Source of the DNA: BOG-908 sp963751795
GTDB lineage: Bacteria; Pseudomonadota; Alphaproteobacteria; Acetobacterales; Acetobacteraceae
Length of the DNA stretch: 64,000 bases
NCBI GenBank assembly: GCA_963751795.1
Contig: CAVVVI010000003.1
Location: 310,001 to 374,000, forward strand
Direction of reading: 5' to 3'
In this document: positions 1 to 8,938 of the stretch, in pieces
How the letters are laid out: each line of letters starts with the position of its first letter
Position numbering within the stretch: position 1 is the first letter of the stretch
The notes under the pieces: model-generated
What the model was told of the DNA's origin: nothing
What the model saw: only the letters and a program-made list of their open reading frames with translations
Databases searched by the model: none
Program-made: the position numbers and the translations under genes

Positions 1-666
1 CATGGAGACGACGACAGGCATGTCCGCCCCGCCGATCGGGATGATCAGCAGGAAGCCCAGCAGCATGGCCAGCAGCGCGATGATCCAGAATACCGGCTGC
101 GGGCCGCCCTGCGCCACGAACACCACGATCAGCGCCAGGATCACCAGGCCCAGCGCCAGGTTGAGCTGGTGCTGGAAGCGGAAGGTGATCGGCGTGCCCT
201 TCATCAGCGCCTGCAGCTTGGCGAACGCGATGAGCGAGCCGGTGAAGGTGATGGCACCGATGGCCAGGCCCACCGACATCTCCACCAGGCTCTCGGTGTG
301 GATGTGGTGCGGCGTGCCGATGCCGAAGGCGGCCGGCGCATTCAGCGCGCCCGCCGCCACGAACACCGCGGCCAGGCCCACCAGCGAGTGAAACGCGGCC
401 ACCAGCTGCGGCAGCGATGTCATGGCGATGCTGCGCGCCACGTAGGTGCCGACGCCGCCGCCGATCGCCAGCCCGGCCAGGATCCACACATAGCCCTCGG
501 CCAGCATGCCCTGCCGGCCCAGCGTGGCGAGGATGGCGATCGCCATGCCGATCATGCCGAACTGGTTGCCGCGGCGCGAAGTGACGGGGCTCGACAGGCC
601 GCGCAGTGCGAGGATGAACAGCACGGCGGCCACGAGGTAGAGCAGCGAGGTGAGGTTGGTGGACAT
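1..666 (-). CDS. pntB: NAD(P) transhydrogenase subunit beta (PntB), partial
   Basis: This is the N-terminal 222 residues of the membrane subunit that, with PntAA/PntAB, couples proton re-entry to hydride transfer from NADH to NADP+. The translation starts MSTNLTSLLYLVAAVLFI and shows several hydrophobic segments typical of the PntB membrane domain. The conserved stretches GGGVGTYVARSIAMTSLPQLVAA (in part) and AAFHSLVGLAAV are readable. The C-terminal NADP(H)-binding domain lies beyond the left edge of the window. It begins 10 bp after the pntAB stop and is the last visible gene of the pntAA-pntAB-pntB operon. The identification is firm; only the truncation by the window edge limits it. Confidence 0.95.
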   Translation of the reverse strand, partial: MSTNLTSLLYLVAAVLFILALRGLSSPVTSRRGNQFGMIGMAIAILATLGRQGMLAEGYVWILAGLAIGGGVGTYVARSIAMTSLPQLVAAFHSLVGLAAVFVAAGALNAPAAFGIGTPHHIHTESLVEMSVGLAIGAITFTGSLIAFAKLQALMKGTPITFRFQHQLNLALGLVILALIVVFVAQGGPQPVFWIIALLAMLLGFLLIIPIGGADMPVVVSM

Positions 667-676
667 AGGCCGCGCT

Positions 677-1069
677 CTACTTCTTGGACTTGAACATCGA
701 CAGCATGCGCTGGGTCACCAGGAAGCCGCCGAAGATGTTCACGCTGGCCAGGGTGACGGCGATGAAGCCGAACAGATGCGGCAGGAAGCCGTGGCTCAGC
801 CCGGTGGCCAGCATGGCGCCCACGATGATGACGGACGAGATGCCGTTGGTGACCGCCATCAGCGGCGAGTGCAGCGCCGGCGTCACGTTCCACACCACGT
901 AGTAGCCCACGAAGCAGGCCAGCAGGAAAATGGTCAGCAGGAAGATGAACGGCTCGGCCGCGGCACTCACCGGCGCGGCGGCGCGCGACAGGCTTTCGAG
1001 CTGGTGTGCCAGATCGGCGGCGCGCGCGGCGATGTCGTGCGCCTGGGCGGCGTAGGTAGTCGGGTTCAT
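677..1069 (-). CDS. pntAB: NAD(P) transhydrogenase subunit alpha part 2 (PntAB)
   Basis: This 130-residue protein is the small membrane part of the alpha subunit, encoded separately as is usual in alphaproteobacteria. An N-terminal region of about 45 residues is soluble. Three to four hydrophobic segments follow, including FIFLLTIFLLACFVGYYVVW and a later LFGFIAVTLASVNIFGGFL, with the conserved TPALHSPLMAVTNGIS between them. The ATG overlaps the pntAA stop by 4 bp, which indicates translational coupling, and pntB follows 10 bp downstream. Together the three proteins form the proton-translocating transhydrogenase. Confidence 0.95.
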   Translation of the reverse strand: MNPTTYAAQAHDIAARAADLAHQLESLSRAAAPVSAAAEPFIFLLTIFLLACFVGYYVVWNVTPALHSPLMAVTNGISSVIIVGAMLATGLSHGFLPHLFGFIAVTLASVNIFGGFLVTQRMLSMFKSKK

Positions 1070-2379
1070 GGGCGCGGGCTCTCCTGCGCGGCAACGTCCT
1101 CGGTGCCGGTCCGGGTCATGGCAAGGCCGGCGGCATCCACGCTGGTGCCGCCGAGGTCGGCGGCAGAATCGGCCAGCGACGGCGCGGCATCCTCCACGGC
1201 GGCGCCCGCCGGCAGCGGGGCTGCTTCGGGCGCGGCAACGGGCGCGGCAGCGTCGCCGGTGAACTGCGCGTGCACCACCTGTCCGCCCCGCGTCAGCATC
1301 ACGCCCTGCACGATGGCGTCGTCCTCCGGCAGCTTCGGCGCGCCGGCTTCCTTGTTCCAGAACGTGGTCAGGAAGGTGAGCAGGTTCTTGGCATACAGCG
1401 TGCTGGCGGCCACCGGGATGCGGCCCGGCCAGTTGCGGTAGCCCAGGATCTTCACGCCGTTGGGCGTCACGATCATCTCGCCGGGCTTAGTAGCCGCACA
1501 GTTGCCGCCGCCATCGGCGGCGATATCCACGATCACGCTGCCCGGCCGCATGGCATCCACCATCGGCTGGCTGACCAGCGTCGGCGCCCGCCCGCCCTGC
1601 ACCAGCGCGGTGCAGATCACCAGGTCGTTCTTGGCCGTGGTCGCCAGCATCAGCTCTGCCTGCTTCTGGCGGAACGCGTCGGTCATCTCGCGTGCGTAAG
1701 CGCCGGTCTGGCCCGCAGTCTCGGAATCCTCCACGCCCACGAAGGTGGCGCCCAGCGAGCGAATCTCCTCCTTGGCCGCCGGCCGCACGTCGGTGGCCGA
1801 AACGATGGCGCCCAGCCGGCGCGCCGTGGCAATCGCCTGCAGCCCGGCCACGCCGGCGCCCAGGACGAATACGCGCGCCGGCGGCACGGTGCCCGCGGCC
1901 GTCATCATCATGGCGAATCCGCGATCGAACGCGGCCGCACCCTCGATCACCGCGCGGTAGCCGGCGAGGTTCGCCTGGCTGGAGAGAATGTCCATCGACT
2001 GCGCGCGCGTGATGCGCGGCAGCAGCTCCATCGCCGCCACATCGATGCCCGCCTGCGCCAGTGCAGGCACCAGCGCCCGGTCGGCCAGCGCGCCGGAGAT
2101 GCACACCAGCAGCGCGCCGCGCGGGATCAGCGCGCGTTCGGCCAACTCCGGCGTCTGCACCGCGAACACCACGCCCGCGCCGGCCAGCGTGCCGGCAGCA
2201 TCCGGCGACACCTCGGCACCGGCGGCGGTGTAATCCGCGTCCGGAATGGAGGCGCCATGGCCGGCGCCCGCCTCGACGGCAACCTGCAGCCCGAGGGCGA
2301 CGAGCTTGCGCACCGTCTCCGGCGTCGCCGCCACCCGCGTCTCGTCGCGACGACGCTCTTTCAGCACCGCAAGACGCAT
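1066..2379 (-). CDS. pntAA: NAD(P) transhydrogenase subunit alpha part 1 (PntAA)
   Basis: This is the soluble NAD(H)-binding subunit of the transhydrogenase, 437 residues from the ATG at 2379. The start gives MRLAVLKERRRDETRVAATP, the conserved N-terminus of alanine dehydrogenase/PntA proteins. The Rossmann motif VLGAGVAGLQAIATARRLGA and the mobile-loop region are present, as is SSQANLAGYRAV. After about residue 370 the tail becomes an Ala/Pro-rich linker of some 65 residues, probably a tether in the split-subunit arrangement. The reading frame is open further upstream, but that part has no homology. pntAB follows with a 4-bp overlap. Confidence 0.95.
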   Translation of the reverse strand: MRLAVLKERRRDETRVAATPETVRKLVALGLQVAVEAGAGHGASIPDADYTAAGAEVSPDAAGTLAGAGVVFAVQTPELAERALIPRGALLVCISGALADRALVPALAQAGIDVAAMELLPRITRAQSMDILSSQANLAGYRAVIEGAAAFDRGFAMMMTAAGTVPPARVFVLGAGVAGLQAIATARRLGAIVSATDVRPAAKEEIRSLGATFVGVEDSETAGQTGAYAREMTDAFRQKQAELMLATTAKNDLVICTALVQGGRAPTLVSQPMVDAMRPGSVIVDIAADGGGNCAATKPGEMIVTPNGVKILGYRNWPGRIPVAASTLYAKNLLTFLTTFWNKEAGAPKLPEDDAIVQGVMLTRGGQVVHAQFTGDAAAPVAAPEAAPLPAGAAVEDAAPSLADSAADLGGTSVDAAGLAMTRTGTEDVAAQESPRP

Positions 2380-2470
2380 GTTCCTGGCTTCCTCCGCTCG
2401 CTTTCCGGCGCGAGCACCGGAACGGGCAGGTAACAGCCTCAGCCCAACGTCCGCAAGGGCGCGCCCCGCC

Positions 2471-3097
2471 TCAGGCAGCGGCGCGCGGGTCGCGTGCCCC
2501 CTTGAACGACGGCCGCGCCAGGATCGCCTCCACATAGCCGGCCAGCTTGGGGTAGGCCGCGGCATCAAGGTGCCGGCCGACCATCTTCATGTTGACGAAG
2601 GGCGAGGCCACCGCGAGGTCGGCGATGCTGAGCTGGCCACCGACCAGGAACTCACCCGCGATCTGGCTTTCGAGATAGGCCATCACCGCCGGCGCCTCCT
2701 CGGTCCAGGCGCGCTCGACCGCCTCCAGATCGCCTTCCTTGCCATACAGCTTCGGCATCACGAACAGGTTGAAGAACACCTTACCCAGGCAGGCGAACAT
2801 CACCGTGTCGGCGTACTCGTCGAACCACACCGCGCGGCCGTAATCCTCGGCCGATTGCGGGAACAGCGGCGGCGTCGGATGCTTGCGCTCCAGGTAATGG
2901 CAAATGGCCGAGCTGTCGGCGAGATTGTAGTCGCCATCGGAAAAACCGGGGATCTTGCCGGTCGGGCTGGCGGCGCGGAACTCGGCCGACGGGTGGTTGA
3001 AATTGACGGGCCGATGGTCGGCGGCAATCCCCTTTTCGGCCATGAAGGCGAGCACCTTGCGGACGAACGGAGAGACGCTGGTACCGTAGACGATCAT
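2471..3097 (-). CDS. Glutathione S-transferase family protein
   Basis: This 208-residue protein has an N-terminal thioredoxin-like domain starting MIVYGTSVSPFVRKVLAF, with a serine-containing SPF motif where GSTs bind the glutathione thiol. GKIPGFSDGDYNLADSSAI carries the cis-Pro region and the glutathione-binding ESxAI-like DSSAI motif. The all-helical C-terminal domain contains LSIADLAVASPFVN, the usual N-capping box. It lies 91 bp upstream of pntAA on the same strand, though this need not mean a shared function. The open frame continues upstream through repeat A1, but the ATG at 3097 matches the family N-terminus. Confidence 0.9.
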   Translation of the reverse strand: MIVYGTSVSPFVRKVLAFMAEKGIAADHRPVNFNHPSAEFRAASPTGKIPGFSDGDYNLADSSAICHYLERKHPTPPLFPQSAEDYGRAVWFDEYADTVMFACLGKVFFNLFVMPKLYGKEGDLEAVERAWTEEAPAVMAYLESQIAGEFLVGGQLSIADLAVASPFVNMKMVGRHLDAAAYPKLAGYVEAILARPSFKGARDPRAAA

Positions 3098-3164
3098 GGA
3101 CGGAACTCCGTTGGCTGGATGTCGGCGCTCCGGTCGGTCTAGCAGGCTGCGGGACAACGCCCAA

Positions 3165-3280
3165 GGCAAGGGGCTTTGCCCCTTGACCCCATCAAAGGCA
3201 AGCCTTTGAAATCCTTCACTGAGAGGATTGGGGTTTGGGGTCTCAGACCCCAACGGGGTCCAGGGGCAGAGCCCCTGGCC
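3165..3280. repeat. Family A repeat, copy 1 (full length, MITE-like)
   Basis: This 116-bp element is bounded by two 26-bp arms (3165-3190 and 3255-3280) that are inverted repeats of each other with three mismatches. Each arm is itself a hairpin (AAGGGGCTTTGCCCCTT on the left, CCAGGGGCAGAGCCCCTGG on the right). Between them are a TCAAAGGC/GCCTTTGA hairpin and a GGGGTCTCAGACCCC hairpin. The element sits between the ABC1 kinase stop and the glutathione S-transferase start, both on the minus strand. Near-identical copies occur elsewhere in the window. Confidence 0.9.
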
Positions 3281-3291
3281 TTCTCCAGCAG

Positions 3292-4677
3292 CTACGCCGC
3301 CACAGGCACCCCGGCTTCGGCCAATGCCGCAGCCTGGCGTGCCGCCAGCTCCTCCTCGTTGAAGCCCTCGATCAGCTCGTGGAACATCCGGTGCCAATTG
3401 AGCTTGGCGCCCAGCCGCAGGAACACCGAACCGAGCCCGATCGCCGAGCGGTCCATCAGCACGAACTCGCGCGGCGGCTTCACCCCGCCGGTGCGCTGCA
3501 GCCCGGCATGCACCTTCTGCGCGATCTCGCGGCCATATTGCGGGTCGTTGCTCTCCTGGATGCTGCGCACACGGTCCTGGATCAGCGGCTCGTAGAGGAA
3601 ACGCGCCCACTGGTTCAGCACGTCGGTCTTCTCGCGCGTGAGGCCGACGAACCCCCAGCCCTCATAGGCGTGATGCGCGCGCTCCTCGTCGCCGTCGCGC
3701 ACCGCTTCGAACAGATCGATCACGCCACGCAGGAAATGCGGACGGAACACGCGGATGGCACCGAAATCCAGAAGGTTGATGCCCGTCGCATGATCGCCGG
3801 TCGCCTGACGCACCTGGTAATTGCCCAGATGCGGGTCGCCGTGGATCACCCCGTAACGATACAGCGGGATGTACCACGCGGTGAACAGCGCGCGTGCGAT
3901 GTCGTTGCGCAGTTCCAGCGGCGGATCGTCGTCGAGCACACTCTGCAGCGCACGTCCCGGCAGCCACGTCATCGTCAGCAGCCGCGCTGTGGTGGCCTCC
4001 ATCACCGGCTCGGGCACGGTGGCCGTCTCCACGCCGCGCAGCATCAGCCCGTACAGCCGCATCTGCGCCGCCTCGCGCACGTAATCGAGCTCCTCGCGCA
4101 GCCGCTCGGCCAGCTCGGTATAGATGTCGCCCACCTGCAACGCGTTATCGACGCGGCCGTATAGCGAAAGCGCCAGCCGCAGCTGCCGCAGATCGGCTTC
4201 CACCACGCTCGGCATGTCCGGGTATTGCAGCTTGCACGCCACGTCGCGGCCGTCGGCCATCTGCGCGCGGTGCACCTGGCCCAAACTCGCCGCAGCCGCC
4301 GCCTCGCGGCCGAACGAAGCGAACTTCGTCTCCCACCCGGCGCCCAGCTCGGTGCTCATGCGCCGCCGCACGAACGCCCAGCCCATCGGCGGCGCGTTGG
4401 CCTGCAATTGCGCCAGCTCGGCGGCATATTCCGGCGGCAGCGCGTCCGGAATGGTGGAGAGGAACTGCGCCACCTTCATCAGCGGGCCCTTCAGCCCGCC
4501 CAGCACCGCCTTCAGATCCTCGGCATGCGCACCGCTGCCGCCCTTCAGCCCGAACACACGCTGGCCGGCCACGCGCGCCGCAATGCCGCCCACCGCGCCG
4601 GAGGTGCGGGCGAAACGCTTGATCTCGCCGAACAGGTTGGGGCTGTCCACGCCCGAGGGCGGCCGCGCGTCAGACAT
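3292..4677 (-). CDS. ABC1/UbiB-family atypical kinase
   Basis: This 461-residue protein belongs to the ABC1 (AarF/UbiB/COQ8) family of atypical kinases or ATPases, some of which support ubiquinone synthesis. Visible motifs are the N-terminal PLMKVAQFLST region, where the family KxGQ motif reads KVAQ. Next come the alanine-rich loop AAAASLGQVHRA, the HGDPHLGNYQV catalytic loop and the LLDFGAI metal-binding DFG. The start chosen is ATG 4677 (MSDARPPSG); an open frame 12 codons longer is less likely. It overlaps the preceding peptidase gene by 8 bp, suggesting co-expression. The C-terminal 150 residues are helical and not diagnostic. The substrate is unknown. Confidence 0.88.
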   Translation of the reverse strand: MSDARPPSGVDSPNLFGEIKRFARTSGAVGGIAARVAGQRVFGLKGGSGAHAEDLKAVLGGLKGPLMKVAQFLSTIPDALPPEYAAELAQLQANAPPMGWAFVRRRMSTELGAGWETKFASFGREAAAAASLGQVHRAQMADGRDVACKLQYPDMPSVVEADLRQLRLALSLYGRVDNALQVGDIYTELAERLREELDYVREAAQMRLYGLMLRGVETATVPEPVMEATTARLLTMTWLPGRALQSVLDDDPPLELRNDIARALFTAWYIPLYRYGVIHGDPHLGNYQVRQATGDHATGINLLDFGAIRVFRPHFLRGVIDLFEAVRDGDEERAHHAYEGWGFVGLTREKTDVLNQWARFLYEPLIQDRVRSIQESNDPQYGREIAQKVHAGLQRTGGVKPPREFVLMDRSAIGLGSVFLRLGAKLNWHRMFHELIEGFNEEELAARQAAALAEAGVPVAA

Positions 4678-6484
4678 GCTCGCCCGCCTCCAGCTCGTCG
4701 ATGAAGCCCGCAATCACATCCAGCCCGCGCCGCCAGAATGCCGGATCCGATGCATCCAGCCCGAACGGCGCCAGCAGGTCGCGATGCACCTTGGTGCCGC
4801 CGGCGCGCAGCATCTCGCGGTATTTCGCCTGGAAATCCGGGTGGCCGGAGCGGAATACGTCATACAGCGCATTCACCAGGCAATCGCCGAATGCATAGGC
4901 GTACACATAGAACGGCGAGTGCACGAAATGCGGCACGTAGGCCCAGAACACGGCGTAATCCGGCGTGAAATCGAAGGCCGGGCCGAGGCTCTCGGCCTGC
5001 ACCTGCATCCAGATCTCGCCGATGCGCTCGGGCAGCAATTCGCCCTGCCGGCGCTCGTCATGCAGCAGCGTCTCGAACCGGTAGAACGCGATCTGGCGCA
5101 CCACCGTGTTCAGCATATCCTCCACCTTGCCCGCCAGCATCAGGCGCCGGCGTGCCGGATCGGTCTCGGCATCCAGCAGCGCGCGGAAGGTCAGCATCTC
5201 GCCGAACACGCTGGCGGTCTCGGCCAGGGTCAGCGGCGTGCCGCTCATCAGATGGCCCTGCGCGCCGGCCAGCACCTGGTGCACGCCATGGCCCAGCTCG
5301 TGCGCCAGCGTCATCACGTCGCGCGTGCGGCCGTGAAAGTTCATCAGGATATAGGGGTGCACGCTCGGCACGGTGGGGTGGGCAAAGGCGCCGCCTGCCT
5401 TGCCCGGCCGCGGCGGCGCGTCGATCCAGCCATTGTCGAAGAAGCGCCGCCCGACCGCGCCCAGTTCGGCATCGAAGCTGCTGTAAGCCGCCACCACGGT
5501 GCGCTCGGCTTCCGGCCAGCCGATGCGGCGATCGTCATCGCCCGGCAGCGGCGCATTGCGGTCCCAGTGCTGCAGCTTCTCCAGCCCCAGCCAGCGTGCC
5601 TTCAGCGCGTAGTAGCGGTGCGACAGGCGCGGGAAATCGGCCGTCACCGCGCTTACCAGCGCATCGACCACCTCGTCTTCGACCACGTTGGACAGATTGC
5701 GGTCGCTGCCCGGCCGCGGCAGATGCCGCCAGGTGTCGAGAATCTCCTTGTCCTTGGCCAGCGTGTTGGTGATCAGCGAGAACAGTTTCACCCGCTCGCT
5801 GAACGCCTGGCCCACTGCCGCCGCCGCGGCCGCACGCACGCTGCGGTCGGCATCCGACAGCTTGTTGAGCACCGCGTTCACCGTCAGCATCTCGCCGCCG
5901 AACGGCACCTGCATGCCGGCCACCGTCTCGTCGAACAGCCGGCTCCACGCGCTGCGGCCGGTCACCTCGCGATCGTGCACGAAGCGCTCCAGCTCGTCGC
6001 TCAGCTGGTGCGCGCGCCACACCCGCAGATCGCGCAGATACGGCCGCCAGCGTGCAAAGGCCGGGTCGGCGAATTTGGTTTCCAGCACCGCATCCTCGAT
6101 GCGGTTCAGCTCCAGCCGGAAGAACAGGATATGCGCGCTGATGGCCGTGCAGCGCTCCATCATCGACTGGTAGAACTGGCTTGCCGCAGCATCCGTGCTG
6201 TCGGCACTGAACAGCAGCTGCGCGTAGCTCATCACGCGGCCGAGCGTCTCGTCGATCGCCTCGAACGCCTCCATAGCCGCAGCCAGGTCGCGCCCGGGCA
6301 GGGCAGCCAGCCGGCCGGTATGGCCCGCCGCGAACGCAATGGCGCGCGCCTCGGCTTCGGCCAGGTCGGCGGCGATCTGCGGGCTGTCCGGCGCGGCGTA
6401 CAGGTCGTCCAGGTTCCAGCGCGGCAGATCCTGCGCGGCCTCGGGCGGAACGGCGACGGAGCCCTCAGGGGCGAAATGGGTCAT
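4670..6484 (-). CDS. M3-family oligoendopeptidase F (PepF-like)
   Basis: This 604-residue zinc metallopeptidase has the M3 catalytic motif HELGHGVHQ (HExxH) in its C-terminal half, followed by the third zinc ligand in TLAETASVFGEML. The preceding NFHGRTRDVMTLA and the length match oligoendopeptidase F, a cytosolic enzyme that degrades short peptides. The N-terminal helical domain (about residues 20-200) also matches the family. Translation starts at the ATG at 6484 (MTHFAPEGS). Its end overlaps the start of the ABC1 kinase gene by 8 bp on the same strand. Confidence 0.92.
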   Translation of the reverse strand: MTHFAPEGSVAVPPEAAQDLPRWNLDDLYAAPDSPQIAADLAEAEARAIAFAAGHTGRLAALPGRDLAAAMEAFEAIDETLGRVMSYAQLLFSADSTDAAASQFYQSMMERCTAISAHILFFRLELNRIEDAVLETKFADPAFARWRPYLRDLRVWRAHQLSDELERFVHDREVTGRSAWSRLFDETVAGMQVPFGGEMLTVNAVLNKLSDADRSVRAAAAAAVGQAFSERVKLFSLITNTLAKDKEILDTWRHLPRPGSDRNLSNVVEDEVVDALVSAVTADFPRLSHRYYALKARWLGLEKLQHWDRNAPLPGDDDRRIGWPEAERTVVAAYSSFDAELGAVGRRFFDNGWIDAPPRPGKAGGAFAHPTVPSVHPYILMNFHGRTRDVMTLAHELGHGVHQVLAGAQGHLMSGTPLTLAETASVFGEMLTFRALLDAETDPARRRLMLAGKVEDMLNTVVRQIAFYRFETLLHDERRQGELLPERIGEIWMQVQAESLGPAFDFTPDYAVFWAYVPHFVHSPFYVYAYAFGDCLVNALYDVFRSGHPDFQAKYREMLRAGGTKVHRDLLAPFGLDASDPAFWRRGLDVIAGFIDELEAGEHV

Positions 6485-6561
6485 GCGGGCTGGGTCCTCG
6501 GCCGTGGCTTCGACGGGCGAGCCTCATGTAGGGCGCAAGAAGCGGCGTCAAAGGTACAGCC

Positions 6562-6657
6562 GCGCTCGCCGCCCCGCCGCCTACATTCCCCCAAGGCGCG
6601 CTCGCCGCGCCACCGCCTACATACCCACGCGCTCGCCGCGCCGCCGCTTACATACCC
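6562..6657. repeat. Three tandem ~29-bp repeats behind gapR
   Basis: Three copies of a 29-bp unit beginning GCGCTCGCCGC and ending CTACATACCC lie at 6562-6590, 6598-6626 and 6629-6657, with a few mismatches. The last copy overlaps the 3' end and stop codon of gapR, so the array looks like a local duplication of the gapR terminal codons. It fills most of the gap between gapR and the M3 peptidase gene. Confidence 0.75.
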
Positions 6658-6950
6658 AAAGCGCGCCGATAGACGTCGAGCAGCGTCTCCTGCTCCTCGA
6701 TCTCGGCCGGCTCCTGCTTGCGCAGGCGGATGATCTGGCGAAGCACCTTCACGTCGAACCCGGCCGATTTGGCCTCGCCAAAAATATCCTTGATGTCGTT
6801 GCCCAGCGCCTTGCGCTCTTCCTCCAGCCGCTCGATCCGCTCGATCAGGCTGCGCAGCCGCTCGACCGCGATGCCGCCCACCTTGGCGTCGTCGCCCGCC
6901 TTGCTGTCGTGGCCCGCCTTGCTGTCGTGGACTGTCTCGGCTGTAGACAT
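6648..6950 (-). CDS. gapR: DUF2312 family protein, GapR-like nucleoid-associated protein
   Basis: This 100-residue protein is of the DUF2312 family, whose Caulobacter member GapR binds overtwisted AT-rich DNA ahead of replication and transcription complexes. The core VERLRSLIERIERLEEERK is a predicted coiled coil. It is followed by the conserved GNDIKDIFGEAKSAGFDVKV and LRQIIRLRKQEPAE, and the protein ends DVYRRALGM. Residues 5-25 carry a small internal repeat, HDSKAGHDSKAGDDAK. The start at 6950 is chosen because homology begins soon after. The protein has no other alphaproteobacterial partners nearby; the functional transfer from GapR is by family. Confidence 0.85.
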   Translation of the reverse strand: MSTAETVHDSKAGHDSKAGDDAKVGGIAVERLRSLIERIERLEEERKALGNDIKDIFGEAKSAGFDVKVLRQIIRLRKQEPAEIEEQETLLDVYRRALGM

Positions 6951-7013
6951 GGTATGCGATCCCCCCGGATGCTGGTTTCGGGCGGCCGGCGATAGACTGC
7001 CCATCCAGGGCGG

Positions 7014-7346
7014 TCAATCCGCGCCGGGCGGGCCACCGGCGGCCGGCGCAGGCGAGGGGGTCTGGTGCAGCGCCTGCCAGTCGCGGTACGGCATGCCATA
7101 GACGGTCTCGCGCGCCTCGGGGTCGGTCATCGCCACGTCCTGCGCTTCGGCGGCCTCGCGATACCATCGGCTGAGGCAATTGCGGCAGAAGCCGGCCAGG
7201 TTCATCAGGTCGATGTTCTGCACGTCGCTCCGCGCCCGCAGATGCGCCACCAGGGCACGGAACGCGGCCGCCTCCAGCTGCGTGCGCGTGGCGTCGTCGA
7301 TCGCGGGCTGGGCCAAAGTTTGTCTCCCCGGAAAATGCAGCGCCAT
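7014..7346 (-). CDS. DUF1244 family protein
   Basis: This is a 110-residue small cytosolic protein of the DUF1244 family. The diagnostic core, AFRALVAHLRARSDVQN followed by IDLMNLAGFCRNCLSRWY, is complete and contains the two conserved cysteines of FCRNC. A Pro/Ala/Gly-rich tail of about 20 residues is extra. The function of the family is unknown. It is encoded 63 bp upstream of gapR on the same strand and divergently from pyruvate kinase, so the 7347-7435 gap must hold promoters for both directions. None is clear enough to call. Confidence 0.85.
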   Translation of the reverse strand: MALHFPGRQTLAQPAIDDATRTQLEAAAFRALVAHLRARSDVQNIDLMNLAGFCRNCLSRWYREAAEAQDVAMTDPEARETVYGMPYRDWQALHQTPSPAPAAGGPPGAD

Positions 7347-7435
7347 AAGGCACGCCGCCGGCTATCGGCCAAGCCGTCGCGGGCCCGTGCCGCATGCGGT
7401 TGCGTTCACGCGGTTCCTCGATAAGGCTCTCGCTT

Positions 7436-8869
7436 ATGCCCAGCCGCGCCCCGCTCCGCCGCCATCGCCAGACCAAGATCGTGGCCACGCTGGGGCCGGC
7501 GAGCGCCACGCCGGCGATGATCGCGCGGCTGTTCCACACCGGGGCCGACGTCTTCCGGCTCAACTTTTCCCACGGCACCCATGCCGACCATGCCGCCAGC
7601 ATCGCCCATGTGCGCGCGCTCGAGCAGCAGACCGGCCGCCCGGTCGGCCTGCTGGCCGATGTGCAGGGCCCCAAGCTGCGGGTGGGCAAATTCGCCGGCG
7701 GCCGCGTCCACCTCAGCCCCGGCCAGGCCTTCACCTTCGATCAGGACCCCACGCCCGGCAACGCCCGCCGCGTGCTGCTGTCGCACCCCGAAATCCTGGC
7801 TGCGGCCACCAGCGGCACCACGCTGCTGCTCGACGACGGCAAGCTGCGCCTGCGTGTGCAGCGCGCCCGCGGCGGCCACCTGGAATGCGAGGTGCTGACC
7901 GGCGGCGTGCTCAGCGACCGCAAGGGCGTCAACGTGCCCGACGTGGCGCTGGGCATCCCGGCACTCACCGACAAGGACCGTGAAGACCTCGCCTTCGCGC
8001 TGGAGCAGGGCGTGGATTTCATCGGCCTGAGCTTCGTCCAGCGGCCCGAAGACGTGGCCGAGGCGCGCGCCATCGCCGCCGGCCGCGCCTGGATCGTTAG
8101 CAAGATCGAAAAGCCGCAGGCGCTTGACCAGCTCGACGCCATCATCGCCCTGTCGGATGCGGTGATGGTGGCCCGCGGCGACCTGGGCGTGGAATTGCCG
8201 CCCGAGGAAGTGCCGCTGGCGCAGAAGCGCATCATCCGCGCCGCCCGCGCCGCCGGCGTGCCCGTCATCGTGGCCACCCAGATGCTGGAAAGCATGATCA
8301 GCGCGCCCGCACCCACCCGCGCGGAGGCCAGCGACGTGGCCGGCGCCGTGTTCGACGGTGCGGACGCGGTGATGCTGTCGGGCGAGACGGCGGCCGGCCA
8401 GTACCCGGCCGAAGCGGTGGCCATGATGGACCGCATCGTGGCGCGTGTGGAGGCCGATCCGGGCTGGCGCACCACCATCGATGCGGGCCGTCCACCCTCC
8501 GGCGGCGCGGTCTCCTCGGCCATCGCGGCGGCGGCCAGCCAGGTGGCCCGCAGCATCGGCGCGCGTGCCATCGCGGCCTTTACCGCCTCGGGCCACACGG
8601 CGCTGCGCGTGGCGCGCGAACGGCCCAGCCAGCCGGTGCTGGCGATGGCTACCGAAATGGCCGTCGCCCGCCGCCTGGCGCTGGCCTGGGGCGTGCACGC
8701 CATCCACGCGCAGGATGCCCGCACCATGACCGAGGCGGTCACCCGTGCGGCCCGGCTGGCGCGCGAGGAGGGCTTCGCCAGCCACGGCGACAGCGTCGTC
8801 GTCGCCGCCGGCATCCCGTTCGGCCAGGCCGGCACCACCAACTCGCTGCGGGTGGCCACCGTGCGCTAG
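7436..8869 (+). CDS. pyk: Pyruvate kinase
   Basis: Pyruvate kinase catalyses the last glycolytic step, phosphoenolpyruvate plus ADP to pyruvate plus ATP. This 477-residue protein begins near TKIVATLGPAS and has the phosphate-binding RLNFSHG. It carries the signature SKIEKPQALDQLDAI with its catalytic lysine, and MVARGDLGVELPPEEVPLAQK. The regulatory C-terminal domain is present. The ATG at 7436 is chosen over upstream in-frame codons because homology begins about ten residues later. zwf follows 69 bp downstream on the same strand, so the two carbon-metabolism genes may be co-transcribed. Confidence 0.95.
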   Translation: MPSRAPLRRHRQTKIVATLGPASATPAMIARLFHTGADVFRLNFSHGTHADHAASIAHVRALEQQTGRPVGLLADVQGPKLRVGKFAGGRVHLSPGQAFTFDQDPTPGNARRVLLSHPEILAAATSGTTLLLDDGKLRLRVQRARGGHLECEVLTGGVLSDRKGVNVPDVALGIPALTDKDREDLAFALEQGVDFIGLSFVQRPEDVAEARAIAAGRAWIVSKIEKPQALDQLDAIIALSDAVMVARGDLGVELPPEEVPLAQKRIIRAARAAGVPVIVATQMLESMISAPAPTRAEASDVAGAVFDGADAVMLSGETAAGQYPAEAVAMMDRIVARVEADPGWRTTIDAGRPPSGGAVSSAIAAAASQVARSIGARAIAAFTASGHTALRVARERPSQPVLAMATEMAVARRLALAWGVHAIHAQDARTMTEAVTRAARLAREEGFASHGDSVVVAAGIPFGQAGTTNSLRVATVR

Positions 8870-8938
8870 GCGGCGCGCCACCCGATCCCCGCAATCGGGT
8901 TAGAACCCATCGTCACCACCCCACGCCGGAGCCCCGCG

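Noticed and set aside
3098..3610. N-terminal extension of the glutathione S-transferase through repeat A1
   Set aside because: The extension reads through a non-coding repeat and lacks homology; the ATG at 3097 matches the family start.
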